From Saccharina japonica (lineage: Eukaryota > Sar > Phaeophyceae > Laminariales > Laminariaceae): a stretch of DNA of 64,000 bases. Location of the stretch: assembly GCA_008828725.1 (NCBI GenBank), contig MEHQ01004546.1, positions 242,324 to 306,323 of the forward strand, in the 5' to 3' direction. A model generated the notes under the pieces. The model saw only the letters and a program-made list of their open reading frames with translations, did not search any database and was not told the origin of the DNA. Position numbers and translations under genes: made by a program. This document shows, one piece after another, positions 11,585 to 24,495 of this stretch (within the stretch, counting starts at the first letter, position 1; every line of letters begins with the position of its first letter).

Positions 11585-11938
11585 TCTTGTTATCTCCTTT
11601 TTGACCTTCTGAACTCTGAGCAAAAGTTCCACCCAATCAGCGGTATGATATACAAGTAGACTAATTTAGTACGTTTTTTTTTGTTTCGCTTTCCTTTCCG
11701 TCTACTCCCCTTTTTTATTTTTTTATTTTTTGACACGTCTGTCTCCTCCTCCGGTCTACCCGATCTATTCAACTAACCTAACCTATCAGCAATCAACGAA
11801 ACCACCAGCCAAAAGCGACCAACCATCCATCCAACGAACGAGCGAACTAACGAACCCAACCCATCTGGCCAATTAAATTATTTGTTTTACCCAGCCAACA
11901 AGATGAAGCAATCAACGAAATCAACTTCCTAGCCGACT

Positions 11939-12327
11939 CAACCCATTCAGAACTGAAAAAAATGTCCCCCCACTAATTCCAAGTAGTCTGTCCCCAATTT
12001 CGTGGGACCAGTTCTTAACCCTTGTAGGACTGGAGTCCCGTTTTGGGGACAAATTACTTATAATTAGAGTGGATTTTCCCCAAAACGGGTCTGCAGTCCT
12101 AAAAGGGTTAACCCATTCAGAACTAAAATCAATATCCAACACTAATTCCAAGTAGTCTGTCCCCAATTTCGTGGGACCAGTTTTTAAGGGGTTGAGCCAT
12201 CTTGTCCGACCACGAATATCACACCGTGCGCAGAATGGTTTTAACTCCGTAAGAAATGGTCCCAGGTATTTGGGGACAAACTACTTGGAATTAGTGTGGG
12301 AAACGTTTTTCAGTTCTGAAAGGGTTT
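11939..12327 (+). mobile_element. Cluster of three family A elements with one related element (GGACTGGAGTCCCGTTTTGG)
   Basis: Family A copies at 11939-12019, 12109-12196 and 12240-12327. A sister palindrome (CTGGAGTCCCGTTTTGGGGA ... CCAAAACGGG.CTGCAGTCC) fills 12018-12110. The sister family recurs at about 18966-19056, 19056-19151 and 29815-29908. Head-to-tail insertion into the TTAA-containing ends of each other is suggested. Confidence 0.7.
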
Positions 12328-12496
12328 AAAGCTGACCGTCTCCATAAACTCTCGCCCTGTTGACGCCAGGGTGCTATTGAGTATCACCCGGGGTGGTCAC
12401 CGACCTATCTCTGCTGGTGCTCTGAATACCACCCAGGGTGATCACCGACCTATTGTTGCCTGGAGGTATTTTTACCCTGTTGCACGCGCGATCGCA

Positions 12497-12585
12497 GTAC
12501 ACTACCGGCCCTCTCGTAAGAAAGTGCCCCACAAGAAACTCAGCCTAAACATTACGGGGGAACCAAGAAAATCGGATTAAGAAAT
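12497..12585 (+). repeat. Fragment of element P (CACTACCGGCCCTCTCGTAA)
   Basis: It shares CTACCGGCCCTCTC.TAAGAA, AGTGCCCCACAAGAAACTCA and AACATTACGGGGGAA with the fuller palindromic copy at about 20555-20740. Confidence 0.6.
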
Positions 12586-12617
12586 CGTGCTCAGCGACGA
12601 GCACCACACTAAATCCT

Positions 12618-12704
12618 ACCACTCTGTCCCGAAATATAAGCACCGTTTTGATTGAATAGTAATGTACAAAAGGTGCTTATATTTCGGGATAAGAGTGGTA
12701 TAGA
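12618..12704 (+). mobile_element. MITE-like element, family D, best-preserved copy
   Basis: TACCACTCTGTCCCGAAATATAAGCACC at the left is mirrored by GGTGCTTATATTTCGGGATAAGAGTGGTA at the right (one gap). Confidence 0.8.
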
Positions 12705-13612
12705 ATAGGCTATGTATTATGATAATGTTGTAAGGCTCGTTCAGAATATTTCTCGTTGGAGAGGCCCACACTACCGGTACGTGTTGTATCACGCGCAGCT
12801 TGCAGCTTGCAACGACGAATGTCGACTTTTTATTTTTTTTAATTCGATCTCTCACGATTGAGGCGAGAGATTGAGGTGTGCTTTTTTCTTTCATCTTTGT
12901 TCCAACGTTGATAAAAATAAAAAATAAACTCGATTGATGGTGGTTGCGTGAGGCATAATCGAAATTTCGTTTTTTTGAAGAGACGGGGGGGGGGGTGGCA
13001 GTCGTAGTATGTCTTCCCGACTCGTTTGTTTTCAACCCTCACATTGTGCACGAACGTTCTGCCTGTACAAAAGACGGAGCCAGGTCAATCTCGGTCTACT
13101 TTGTTGTTCGCGGTTTTTTATTATTAATAGGGAGCCCGACTATTAATAACGAGTCTTACCAGTTTGGCCGAGAATATAGTCATCGTTTGGATTATGTTAG
13201 TACTATCAAATGGTTTACTATATTCTCGGCCATGTTGGTGTCGATTATCTACCGGTCTTGGGCGGTGGCCAGTTCACGCGAAGCGCTAAGCGTGCCCACC
13301 ACGCTGTTTCCGTTTTACCTATATACAGCAGTCTGCACACATTACCATGTTTTGTACCATGACACATGGACGCGAGTCGACGAGGAAAGAAAGGGCTGAA
13401 GTCTCCTCGCGATAGAACATGCAAGGCACGTACGTACCGTACTGGAGAGGGTGGAGAATGAATAGCCTGCTATCTATTTTTACCAATCATTTGTTCCCAC
13501 ATAGACACATGCTCCCTGAATTTTTCAGCCTCAGATTGTGTCCCCCTCATACGGGATGTACATCCTGCATGAGGACATAAAACCCGTAAGTGCGCGCGAT
13601 CGCAAGTATTTA

Positions 13613-13690
13613 CACTCAGCTAGCAAAGATGAGTTTCGACGAAATCCTCGATGTCACAGCTGTTGTTGTTGTTGTTTTTTTTTTTTTTAA
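13613..13690 (+). repeat. Element E copy
   Basis: Same core as 10783-10842 with a GTT repeat and T13 tail. Confidence 0.65.
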
Positions 13691-14677
13691 ATATATGTGA
13701 CCCCAGCTCTGATCTACGACTGACTATACGAGGGAGAGAGAAAGTAAGGGCTACGGTGGATAATAAATGGGGCGGAGGCGGCAAAATAAAAAAAAGAAGT
13801 AGATATGATATGTCCATATACACCACACTGGACGGAAATACAAGGAGCGACTAAACATGAATATGAAGACTAAACGATCCTTATACTTCCGTCCAAAGTG
13901 TTACCGTGCTTGTGTGTGTGTGTGTGTGTTTTTTTTTTTTCCGACAACGGGAACAGTGCTACGTAGTGCAAAGGTCAAGCGATGCTTAGGTGGCTATGGA
14001 CGGACCTCGACGAGATATTCCCATGGCCATCATTTTCTCTATAGGGCCCCCCTCCCCCCCCCCCCCCCCACATGCATCATCTGTATTCGCACGCTGTCAC
14101 CCGTCACGGTCCCATCATGCAGAAGCGATACTGCCTCACATAGACGGTCTAGGTGGATAAGGAGGCCAAACACTCACACCGTAGAGGCACGCACCGGCGC
14201 CGCATGAGCTACGCGTCTTCCAGACCGGTTGCTTCGCCGCTTGTGGCCTTAACGCTGCTCGCGCCGGACTACGGTGAAAAACCCCACGAACGTGCATGGC
14301 CACACAGTCCCGCGACAGTTGCTAGGGACAATGCAGAGAGCTTAATATGGTGCCATACCGACTAGTGGCCCAATTTCACCGACGTGAAGTACGACGCCGC
14401 ACCCCCCCCCCCCTCCTCTGCGAAGGTGTAGGGTCATACGACTACGCCCATGCATGATACTGAGTACCAATTCATTGGAGGCTGTCGTCCATATGCAAGT
14501 CCGCCTCACAGGCGGTCCTTAGCAGGATGCAGCTCACCCTCCATGCGACTCGCCCATTACCTCACGGCGCTTCGCGCTTGGTGCAAGCAAGGTCTGCCTG
14601 GTTGGTGAAAACGCAGAGCAAACCGCGAGCCCTGCGGATAGACCAGGCATATTAAAGCGGAGTAATTGCGAGCCGAG

Positions 14678-16545
14678 TCTAAGGTGATACGACTACGACC
14701 GTGCACGACGTGAGTGCACCCCTCCCCCCCCCCCCCCCTTGGGCTGGAGTAAAGGGCCTGGAAGATCATCTCAGGGGGGTATGTTAACCTTGTGTGTTAT
14801 GCTGTAAGGCTTTTGTCTGGAAACATGTCCTAACGGTACAGTACCGCCCGGCCCGCTCATAAGAAACTAAGTAACAAAAAAGAAGAAGCCAGCCTGAAAA
14901 TTTGAAGAAAAAAGTACAGAAATCTCTCAGCCTATACATTCAGCGCCTAAGCGTTCAGGAAAGCCGATACCTCTTTGCTGTGGCTGGCCTGGGCCCCAGG
15001 CACTATTCGCGGTCCACTACTACGAAGAACAAGAATCTGCAACATAATGAAGTGTGCTTTCGCGCGCGCCCGGAAAAAGAAAGCCAGCCTGAGCCCGATT
15101 TCAGGTTTCTTGCGTGAGGGCCACTACTGATGTGTCGATTTTTTCGAGTGTGATATGTACGTGCGTACGAGGTAGTACAATGAGAATGCCAACGTCATCC
15201 ATTATCAGCCGTCTATTTCCTGCGAAAGCATGCCGGGACGCGTATACGGGATCTGCGGTGCAACGTGTATAGCAGTTTTATAGGCGCACTCTGGTGTAGT
15301 TGGCTTGTGTTATCTCCATGGAGACGCTTTTTTTTTTTTCTTGTGAATTACTCGTAGCATGTTTTGTTACTACTGGCTAGATCTCGGGGAAATGAGATAC
15401 AAACGTATTGTGGCGACGTCATCATTATGATGATGATCATCATCATCATTCTCATCGTTATCATCATCACATCATCAATCTCATCGTTATCATCGTTATC
15501 ATCATCAATACCACCGTCATCATCATCATTGTTCTCCTAATCATCATCATTCTCTTCGTTATCATCATCATCAATACCATCATCATCAATACCATCATTA
15601 TCAGCAACAGCTGTAGCAGGATTATGTTGGCTGCGCACGTAGCGTACACACTTCCTTGCACTATAGTTTGGGCATTTCGCTGATCATCCTGCCCCCTCAA
15701 GGGCCTTAATAACACTGACAGAAACCCAAGGCTGATGTTGTAAATGTTGTACCACTCTGTCCGGAAATATAGTAAACGTTTCATAACCACATTATCATCC
15801 ATACGGGTGTTATATTCGCGGCCAGGGTGGTATTCGATTGGTCACCTTTTCCCTCTTTTCACCTCTTTTCGTCGCTTTTAGGCGCTTTCATTACGAGGGA
15901 CCATAGTAAATAGGGAACCTACGGTATACACTACAACCTAGTTATCTTCCTTTTTTTATCCAACAATATTGAGAAAGATTGGTCGTATATAAAACCGAAG
16001 AAAAGAGAGACCAATCTGTAGTTTGTTGCGGCGGGAGAGTTTAAGAAGTAGTTGGGAGTTGTGGTTCCAGGATCTGGTTGTTAGTAATGGAGAGAGAAGC
16101 TACCGCGGCGAGCAGTGTTTCCTGAAGCGAACTTTTTGAAGGGGGCACAGAGCGGCGGTGCGCAAAGGAACAGCATGCGGATACATAGCGGCGCTTTACG
16201 TACACAAAGCCAGAAGACTGGCAAGCTCCTTTTCCAGTAGTTTCACCCACCGTCCTATATACCAGGCATCTACTATTACGGGACACGATAGTAAACACTA
16301 GTAAATAGGACCTACGATAGACACTAAAACCTTTACATTTAACTTTTTTTACTAACAAAATTTGGTCCTATTATATGATATTTACTATGGTCCTCCGTAC
16401 TCGGGTCCTCCGTAAATAGGAGTGCTCGCTCCAACTGTAGGGAAAAAAACACTTGGAATTAGAGCGAGATAGGCTTCTGTACAGCAGTACAGCAAATAGG
16501 TCAGGAGACATGGACGCGTGCCATCATACGGTAATAGAGGTCATG
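14678..16545 (+). repeat. Direct duplication, copy 1 (1868 bp)
   Basis: Identical to 16910-18777 at an offset of 2232 except for one seen substitution (CTTCCTTGC versus CTTGCTTGC near 15655). Contains an (ATC)n tract (15420-15600), a family D MITE (15752-15831) and family B pieces. A further 170 bp upstream (14474-14645) is about 90% similar to 16735-16880. It ends exactly at the N. Confidence 0.92.
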
Positions 16546-16546
16546 N
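16546..16546. other. Ambiguous base N at a duplication boundary
   Basis: The single N marks the exact point at which copy 1 stops matching copy 2; the base after it opens a T8 tract belonging to element R. Confidence 0.95.
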
Positions 16547-16909
16547 TTTTTTTTGGCGGTCACCAAAGCTGGCGGTCGAGTAGATCATTTGTGCGGGGTG
16601 GAGAACCTTTGTTCCGCACAAGGGGAATGGTCGTATCACGTAGTGTTAATATGGTAAGGCGTCCGCGAGGCAGTTACATAGTAAAACCCATTGCTGTCTC
16701 CGGAAGTGGCCACACCAGAAATTAAATTAACTCATTGAAGCTGTCGTCCATATGCAAGTCCGCCTCACTGGCAGTTCTTAGCAGGATGCAGCTCACCCTC
16801 CATGCGACTCGCCCAATACCTCACGGCGCTTCGCGCTTGGTGCAAGCAATGTCTGCCTGGTTGGTGAAAGCGCAACGTGCTCGGTCCCGGCATTGTAGGG
16901 ATGCGAGGG
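16547..16909 (-). repeat. Element R copy between the direct duplicates
   Basis: Reverse-orientation copy of the 28646-29065 element. It includes TTTGTGCGGGGTGGAGAACC, CATATGCAAGTCCGCCTCAC and GCTTCGCGCTTGGTGCAAGC. It continues into the second duplicate through the ATACGACTACGACCGTGCA motif and a C15 tract. Confidence 0.75.
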
Positions 16910-18777
16910 TCTAAGGTGATACGACTACGACCGTGCACGACGTGAGTGCACCCCTCCCCCCCCCCCCCCCTTGGGCTGGAGTAAAGGGCCTGGAAGATCA
17001 TCTCAGGGGGGTATGTTAACCTTGTGTGTTATGCTGTAAGGCTTTTGTCTGGAAACATGTCCTAACGGTACAGTACCGCCCGGCCCGCTCATAAGAAACT
17101 AAGTAACAAAAAAGAAGAAGCCAGCCTGAAAATTTGAAGAAAAAAGTACAGAAATCTCTCAGCCTATACATTCAGCGCCTAAGCGTTCAGGAAAGCCGAT
17201 ACCTCTTTGCTGTGGCTGGCCTGGGCCCCAGGCACTATTCGCGGTCCACTACTACGAAGAACAAGAATCTGCAACATAATGAAGTGTGCTTTCGCGCGCG
17301 CCCGGAAAAAGAAAGCCAGCCTGAGCCCGATTTCAGGTTTCTTGCGTGAGGGCCACTACTGATGTGTCGATTTTTTCGAGTGTGATATGTACGTGCGTAC
17401 GAGGTAGTACAATGAGAATGCCAACGTCATCCATTATCAGCCGTCTATTTCCTGCGAAAGCATGCCGGGACGCGTATACGGGATCTGCGGTGCAACGTGT
17501 ATAGCAGTTTTATAGGCGCACTCTGGTGTAGTTGGCTTGTGTTATCTCCATGGAGACGCTTTTTTTTTTTTCTTGTGAATTACTCGTAGCATGTTTTGTT
17601 ACTACTGGCTAGATCTCGGGGAAATGAGATACAAACGTATTGTGGCGACGTCATCATTATGATGATGATCATCATCATCATTCTCATCGTTATCATCATC
17701 ACATCATCAATCTCATCGTTATCATCGTTATCATCATCAATACCACCGTCATCATCATCATTGTTCTCCTAATCATCATCATTCTCTTCGTTATCATCAT
17801 CATCAATACCATCATCATCAATACCATCATTATCAGCAACAGCTGTAGCAGGATTATGTTGGCTGCGCACGTAGCGTACACACTTGCTTGCACTATAGTT
17901 TGGGCATTTCGCTGATCATCCTGCCCCCTCAAGGGCCTTAATAACACTGACAGAAACCCAAGGCTGATGTTGTAAATGTTGTACCACTCTGTCCGGAAAT
18001 ATAGTAAACGTTTCATAACCACATTATCATCCATACGGGTGTTATATTCGCGGCCAGGGTGGTATTCGATTGGTCACCTTTTCCCTCTTTTCACCTCTTT
18101 TCGTCGCTTTTAGGCGCTTTCATTACGAGGGACCATAGTAAATAGGGAACCTACGGTATACACTACAACCTAGTTATCTTCCTTTTTTTATCCAACAATA
18201 TTGAGAAAGATTGGTCGTATATAAAACCGAAGAAAAGAGAGACCAATCTGTAGTTTGTTGCGGCGGGAGAGTTTAAGAAGTAGTTGGGAGTTGTGGTTCC
18301 AGGATCTGGTTGTTAGTAATGGAGAGAGAAGCTACCGCGGCGAGCAGTGTTTCCTGAAGCGAACTTTTTGAAGGGGGCACAGAGCGGCGGTGCGCAAAGG
18401 AACAGCATGCGGATACATAGCGGCGCTTTACGTACACAAAGCCAGAAGACTGGCAAGCTCCTTTTCCAGTAGTTTCACCCACCGTCCTATATACCAGGCA
18501 TCTACTATTACGGGACACGATAGTAAACACTAGTAAATAGGACCTACGATAGACACTAAAACCTTTACATTTAACTTTTTTTACTAACAAAATTTGGTCC
18601 TATTATATGATATTTACTATGGTCCTCCGTACTCGGGTCCTCCGTAAATAGGAGTGCTCGCTCCAACTGTAGGGAAAAAAACACTTGGAATTAGAGCGAG
18701 ATAGGCTTCTGTACAGCAGTACAGCAAATAGGTCAGGAGACATGGACGCGTGCCATCATACGGTAATAGAGGTCATG
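16910..18777 (+). repeat. Direct duplication, copy 2 (1868 bp)
   Basis: Second copy of 14678-16545; includes the (ATC)n tract at 17652-17832. After it the sequence continues uninterrupted into unrelated DNA, so this copy has the natural right edge. Confidence 0.92.
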
Positions 18778-18779
18778 CA

Positions 18780-18865
18780 CCATTTTGCCTTCTTAGGGTG
18801 GTGACTTGAAGAGCTCTACACTAATAGTGAGTCAAAAACTGATTCTAGAGGAAAATAAATTGGCT
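18780..18865 (+). repeat. Dispersed element T (TTGCCTTCTTAGGGTGGTGA)
   Basis: It shares TGCCTTCT.AGGGTGGT.AC, AGAGCTC.A.ACTAATAGT and AAAAACTGATT with 54450-54545 (+) and with 22028-22140 (-). Confidence 0.6.
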
Positions 18866-20329
18866 ACGTATATACGTACGTACGAGTATACCAGGTATAA
18901 TACACCCGATGAACAATCCCATGGCCTGAGCATAAAATGCGAAATTCCGACGATTTTTGGTTATAGCCCTTATAGGACTGGAGTCCCGTTTTGGGGACAA
19001 ATTACTTAGAATTAGAGTGGATTGTCTATAATGCGAAATTCCGACGGTTTTGGGTTATAGCCCTTACAGGACTGGAGTCCCGTTTTGGGGAAAAATTACT
19101 TAGAATTAGAGTGGATTGTCCCCACATCGGGACTGCAGTCCTCAATGGGTTAAGAACCGGTCCCCCGTTTTTGGGGGAAACTACTTGGAATTAGTGTGGG
19201 ATATGTGTTTCAGTTCTGAATGGGTTAAGGAGCCCCTCCCCCCCATCATCCAGAAAAAAAAATCAGCCAAAAAGTGCTATATACCTTGTAGCCCGTGTCC
19301 ATGTCGAGCAAGCCAAAAATGTGCGCTGTCGAAGGTGTAGGGCCGGGTGTTCCACACTAAAACCTATATACCTGGTAGCATTTTTGGTGTCAGTCAAGGT
19401 ATGCCTAGGAAAAGTTGCTGTCTTGTGTAAGGAGTGAAAGTGCTGTTCTCTTGACATATTTACAGCAGTGCAGCAGTAGGAAAAAATGTTGTTAACCTCT
19501 TTCGGCCTTAAGGAAGTGCACTACGTACTGTTGTGGGAGAAAACAAAACATTTTGGAATTATACTTAGATTTAGGTTTATCTTGGAATTAAAGGGCACTA
19601 GCAAAAGGGTTTTGTTGACGACAGTAGCTCTCTTTTTTCGTGTTGCCTCGCCCGTGCAGCAGTTATCTGTTCCTCTTGGGCACGTGTGCTTTTCGTCTAG
19701 GGGCGCTTCTGTCTTCCTGCGTCATTTGTATTCTGTTTCATTTCAGAATTTGTTTTATTTGTATTTTTTGTTCTTATTTTTTGGTTCGGCTCGTGTCGCT
19801 GTGTTCTCGTACCCGGTACGTTACGCATCTCACTTGCTTTACCCATTAATTTGCGTTTATTTTGTTTTGGTTTTTCTCTGTTTCACAGTCTGACCACAGA
19901 ATTTGTATCTCTCTAGGATTGGGAATCAGGACAGGCACTGGGTGTACTGATGTGGTTGAGTAGAAAGAACGGGTTTAATGTGAAGACAACAACAGACAGT
20001 AGAGTAATCAGGACCTATCGTGTACACAAAAACCTACATACCCCAATATTTTTACCAAGCATATTTGTTCCTGATTACGATTACGTACTGCTTTTTTTTT
20101 TTTTTTTTATCCTCCGGCGGATGGGTCAAAATAAAGCTTACGCCCTCCACACTTCCACGTCTCACTTCGTGCTACGTTCCCCCGTAATAGGCGAAGGATT
20201 ATATGTTCGAATCCCACGTGGGCCAATCAGACTTTTGAGTTTATTTGCCAAAAAAAAAAAAAAAAAACGGAATCAACTGCTGAGAGCGCCTAGCAGCGTG
20301 GGTAGGCGCAATTCGATGCAGAGTCGACG

Positions 20330-20515
20330 AAGGAAAGAAAAGGCTGAATTCTTCTCGCGATGAAAAATTCAAGGCACGAACCGTAGTGGGGAGGAGGGAG
20401 AGGAGCCTACTCTGTGACCCCGGATCTGAGTTACGACTATCAATAGGAGGGAGAGAGAAAGGAAGGGCGAAGATAATGAAATGGGACGGGAGAAAAAAAA
20501 TAAAAAAATGTAAAT
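20330..20515 (-). repeat. Element S copy, reverse
   Basis: AGTCGACGAAGGAAAGAAAA ... TCTCGCGATGAAAAAT ... TGACCCCGGATCTGAGTTAC, ending in an A-rich run. Confidence 0.65.
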
Positions 20516-20530
20516 GCCAGATACAGCAGT

Positions 20531-20913
20531 TGGTCCCTCTATAGCGCCGGTGTGTACACTACCGGCCCTCTCCTAAGAAAGTGCCCCACAAGAAACTCAG
20601 CCTAAACATTACGGGGGAAATAAGAAAGTCGACAGCTATTATACTGAAGTTAGTGTGGGACACACCCCTTTCTCAAGTAAGAAAGTCAGCTTACAGTAAG
20701 CCCGATTTCTGGTTTCTTATGAGCGGGCCGGTACTGTAAGTGCCAGCGGGAAAAACCGGTGCCGTAGCGGCAACCGGCGCTACTCCGGATTGGGGAATAC
20801 ATAGGTTTTAGTATGGAAACGGAAAACAATGCCAAGCGATTTCGCCGGCGCTATACGTACGAGCGGGCAACCGGCGCTATAGAGGGACCACGGCACTATA
20901 GAGGGACCACTAC
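20531..20913 (+). mobile_element. Nested palindromic elements with TATAG-GGACC ends
   Basis: Outer ends TGGTCCCTCTATAGCGCCGG and CCGGCGCTATAGAGGGACCA are inverted repeats. Inside lies element P (20555-20740) with its own ends TACCGGCCC...GGGCCGGTA. At the right edge the GGGACCACGGCACTATAGAG unit is already repeated twice, the same unit that is amplified at 57170-57430. Confidence 0.7.
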
Positions 20914-21909
20914 TGCTGTAGCCCTTTTTCTACTGCAAAAATGTCCCTACTTATTACAATTTCAAGTAAGTCGTGTTCGGAAAACGTAGATAGGTGCAGC
21001 GAGCGTGCAGCAGTCCCGATATATAGGGTTAGTAACGTAACCAGCCCTCTTGGAGATTGGCAGGGAACACGTGGAGAGCAACTATTTACCGTCCATGGAC
21101 TGCATCTCTTAGCTGCAGCCCACACGCTGTTCCGCTATCTCCAACCCTATAGTATACGGATTATAACCCGAACCCTAACCCTACTGTTAATACCATTCTG
21201 ACCCGGTATATAAGAACCGTTTTTATATTACCATTTAATTGAAATGTTCCTTATATTTTGGGTCATGGTATATATTTCCGCCACTCAGTGGGAGCAGGGT
21301 GCCAAATGGGATCCGGCCCGGGTGGTATCAGGGTAGAGGTTGACCAATCAAAATAGAGGTGTAGTCAGTCTATTGGGCGTCCCGTTTCACTCCTGTAACA
21401 CTAAAACACTCATACTACTGTAAAGAGTATGGGCTGCACTTATAAGTGCTATATACAGTCCTTATACAGGTTGTATGTACGTACTAAATAGGCGCGGTCG
21501 AAAAGTTGACGAGTTAATCATCAATCAACAAAATTTCACAAGGAGAACCGAACGGTCAACCTAAGAGCTACCGCTATATATATGTACATAGTGTATTACA
21601 CTCAGCTAGCAAAGATGAGCTTGGACGAAATCCTCGAGCTCACAGTTGTTGTTTTATTTTTATTTTTTAATCTATGTACATAGTATTATATTATCATAAA
21701 ATGTATTGGCCGCTTGGGTATTCATGTTTATACGAAGACGTTCCTGAGGGACGGTAGTAGTTCCGCCGCAGGTTATCCCTTTCTTCGTGTTTGGTGTGGA
21801 GAGTGGAGACACAGACGCGTGCTACGATAGAGGTATATAGGGTATACCGTTATTTGGCTGAAATGGTTTCTGATTGATCGTGCTCCTTAACCCAAACTCG
21901 TCGTACTTC

Positions 21910-21968
21910 ATTCTCGTTTCGCAATATGCATTCTCGTTTCGCAATATGCATTCTCGTTTCGCAATATG
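21910..21968 (+). repeat. 20-bp tandem repeat, three copies
   Basis: CATTCTCGTTTCGCAATATG three times in a row, perfect. Confidence 0.9.
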
Positions 21969-22826
21969 GTTCGTTGTATACTTACAGTAAGTAAGTAGGC
22001 CATGGTATTGTTCATCGGGTATATATATACTTGATTAAAATAGCCCTTTTATTTTCGTCCAAAATCAGTGTTTTACTTACGATTAGTATAGAGCTCCTTG
22101 ATAAGTGACCACCCTCAGAAGGCAAAAACATGGTGAACCTCTACCTTAAGATAGCATGCGTCCACACCGAGGTGGGTGGGTTGTATATACCTGGTATGGC
22201 GTTACCACACTCTCGGGGGTCGACAGCACGAGGTAATAATCTCAGAGTGCCCCCGAGGAGCCAGGGAGGCCTTGAAGAATTATAGAGATACTGAGGCGGT
22301 ACGGTCCAGGGGGTAGGACCTGGTGTCCACATTCCTTATATTTACATATTTACGAAAATACTGGTATATGATACCACTTTGTCCGAAAGTATAAGGACCT
22401 ATTGGATTCTATATTCATATGCAAACGGTAATTATATTTACGGACAGCGTGGTATTGAACAGCTGCACACGTGTAGTATATATGGATAACATACGGTCCT
22501 GACTGCTGCTGCTGCAATGTAGCCTAGCCCACCAAAGGCATGTACCCTGTACACCAGTAGGGCGACAGCAGTTAAGAATCTCCTAATTTGGCCAGGTAAG
22601 GCTCGCGGCTTATTGTGATGTGCGCAACGTTGAGCATAGGCTCTTAAACTCTATTCTATCGGATTTAGAGTAGCGTTCATAACGTCGTAGTGTCTTTGTT
22701 ACGAAGTCTTTATAACGAAGTCTTGATAACGAAGTCTTAATCTTCGATCTCACAGCTGATGTTTTTTTGTTTTTTTTTTCGTGTCATGTTTTTTTGCTTG
22801 TCGCTTGTCTATTATACCGTTTTCAG

Positions 22827-22946
22827 GCCGTTTTCGACAACGACGTGGACTATTTGGAGATTTTGCTGGACCGTGCTATTGCTGTACAGGAAGACGAGAA
22901 CGAGGCCAGGCGGCGTAAAGCCGCCAATGGAAGCGTCGCCCCACCG
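22827..22946 (+). CDS. Exon 2: first ankyrin repeat continued
   Basis: The acceptor TTTTCAG ends at 22826 and the donor CCG|GTGAGA starts at 22947; the exon is 120 nt, phase 0 at both ends. It encodes AVFDNDVDYLEILLDRA followed by a charged linker (QEDENEARRRKAANGSVAPP). Joined to exon 1 it gives MHR-AVFDNDVDYLEILL, the outer and inner helices of an ankyrin repeat. ANKRD13 proteins also begin with a repeat of this kind (LH.AVF.ND..L). The linker lengthens the loop before the second repeat. Confidence 0.82.
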
Positions 22947-24024
22947 GTGAGAGCGAGAGACAGAGAGAGTCCCCTCGGTAGTTGTTTGTGGTGGTGGTCG
23001 GGGTGATGGGTGTTGGTGGTGTTGGTGTTGTGGTTTTTGTTTACAGCTCGTGTGTACATAGTATTTATTGAGTGGTGATGTTGATGGTGGTGGTGCTGGT
23101 AGCGGTAGCGGTGGTGTAGCTGTGACTACGACGTACAGTTCGTATGTTACGTGCGATCTGTACACGTAGAATTGAGCGATGATGATGATGATGGTGGTGG
23201 TGTGTACGATCTGTATACATACCAGGTAAAACTTAAGTGGCGGTGTTGGTGATGGTGTTGGTGTTGTTGGTGGTGGTGGTGTTGGGTATTGATACTGGCA
23301 TGTTGCTGGTGATCGTGATGTTTTTATATTATGGTGGTGTTGGTGATGGTGCCAGTAGATTTATACTGGTTAAAAAAAATGGCTCGACTTCCGCCCAAAT
23401 GGTTGTTATTATCATAGGAGTGCACAGATTTTTCCGCATATACTATATATGAGTAACTCTAACAGCTTCATTCCCGAGAACTTTTCCAGGCGGTCGTCAT
23501 TAGAGTAAAATAGTCAAAAACGCTTCAATCATTTTTGTCAACGCTGGGGCTATTAATAATTAATATTAATAGTCATAAACACGGATCTCAATGGTGTTGT
23601 GTTTTTGATTGTAAGTTGATAATTCACGGCGGTGTGAAGTGTTGATGGTGCTGATATTACGGTGAACCTATAGGAAATAGGACCAAATATTGTTGGTAAA
23701 AATAGTTACATACGTACGTAGGACCAAATATTGTCAAGTATAAATAGTCGAATAGGACCAAATATTGTTATTAATAGTAAAAACAGTCAAATATATAGGT
23801 GTTTGTGTATACCCTATTTACTGTTATGGTCCACCGTGATGGTGATGGTGGGTGGTGGTTGGTGGTGATGCCTGAACGTGGTGCCTACTACTACAGCAGC
23901 GGTTAGGGGTGGCTTCTATTGTTTCTGAAGCCCCTCGCTTTGAAGATACCTTCGTCCAAAAGCCGACGAGACGTGAAATGAAACGGATACCAGGTATACC
24001 CCATGGTCTACATAGGGATACAAC

Positions 24025-24495
24025 GAACACTATTGTAAAACCGATAAGGCATGCCTCTTATTGAGTAAAACCGATACTTCTCGACTAAAACCGGTACTTA
24101 TTGGCTAAAACCGATAGTTGTCGGGATACCGATACTTGTTGGCTAAAACCGATGTGGCATGCCTTATTAGGTAAAACCGATACTTATTGGGTATAACCGA
24201 TACTTCTCGACTATAACCGATACGTATTGGCTAAAACCGATACGTATTGGCTAAAACCGATACTTACTGGCTAAAACCGATATGGCATGCCTTATTGGTA
24301 AAACCGATTAGGCATGACTTACTGGGTATAACCGATACTTCGACCAGAACCGATACTTTTTGGCTCAAACCAATACTTACTGGCTTGAACCGATAATTAT
24401 TGACTAAAACCGATACTTATTGGCTAAAACCGATAAAGCATGCCTTATTGGATGAAACCGATAAAGCATGACTTACACGGTAAAACCGATACTTT
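24025..24495 (+). repeat. Minisatellite, TAAAACCGATACTTATTGGC unit
   Basis: About 20 imperfect units of 20-24 bp; some units carry an inserted GGCATGCCTTATT. Confidence 0.85.

Larger units (their letters stand above)
3903..22826 (+). other. Intron 1 (18.9 kb)
   Basis: It is bounded by AGG|GTGAGT and TTTTCAG|GCC. AT-rich with dense short palindromic elements, poly-G and poly-T tracts and a 2.2-kb direct duplication (annotated separately). 3903-5370, 6480-7800 and 9013-9640 show no recognisable gene or repeat family. Size is exceptional but consistent with introns 2-4 (about 5 kb and more). Confidence 0.65.

Noticed and set aside
15408-15683. His/Ile-rich frame (and its copy at 17640), possible metal-binding protein
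   Set aside because: Translation of an (ATC)n microsatellite; no flanking coding signal.
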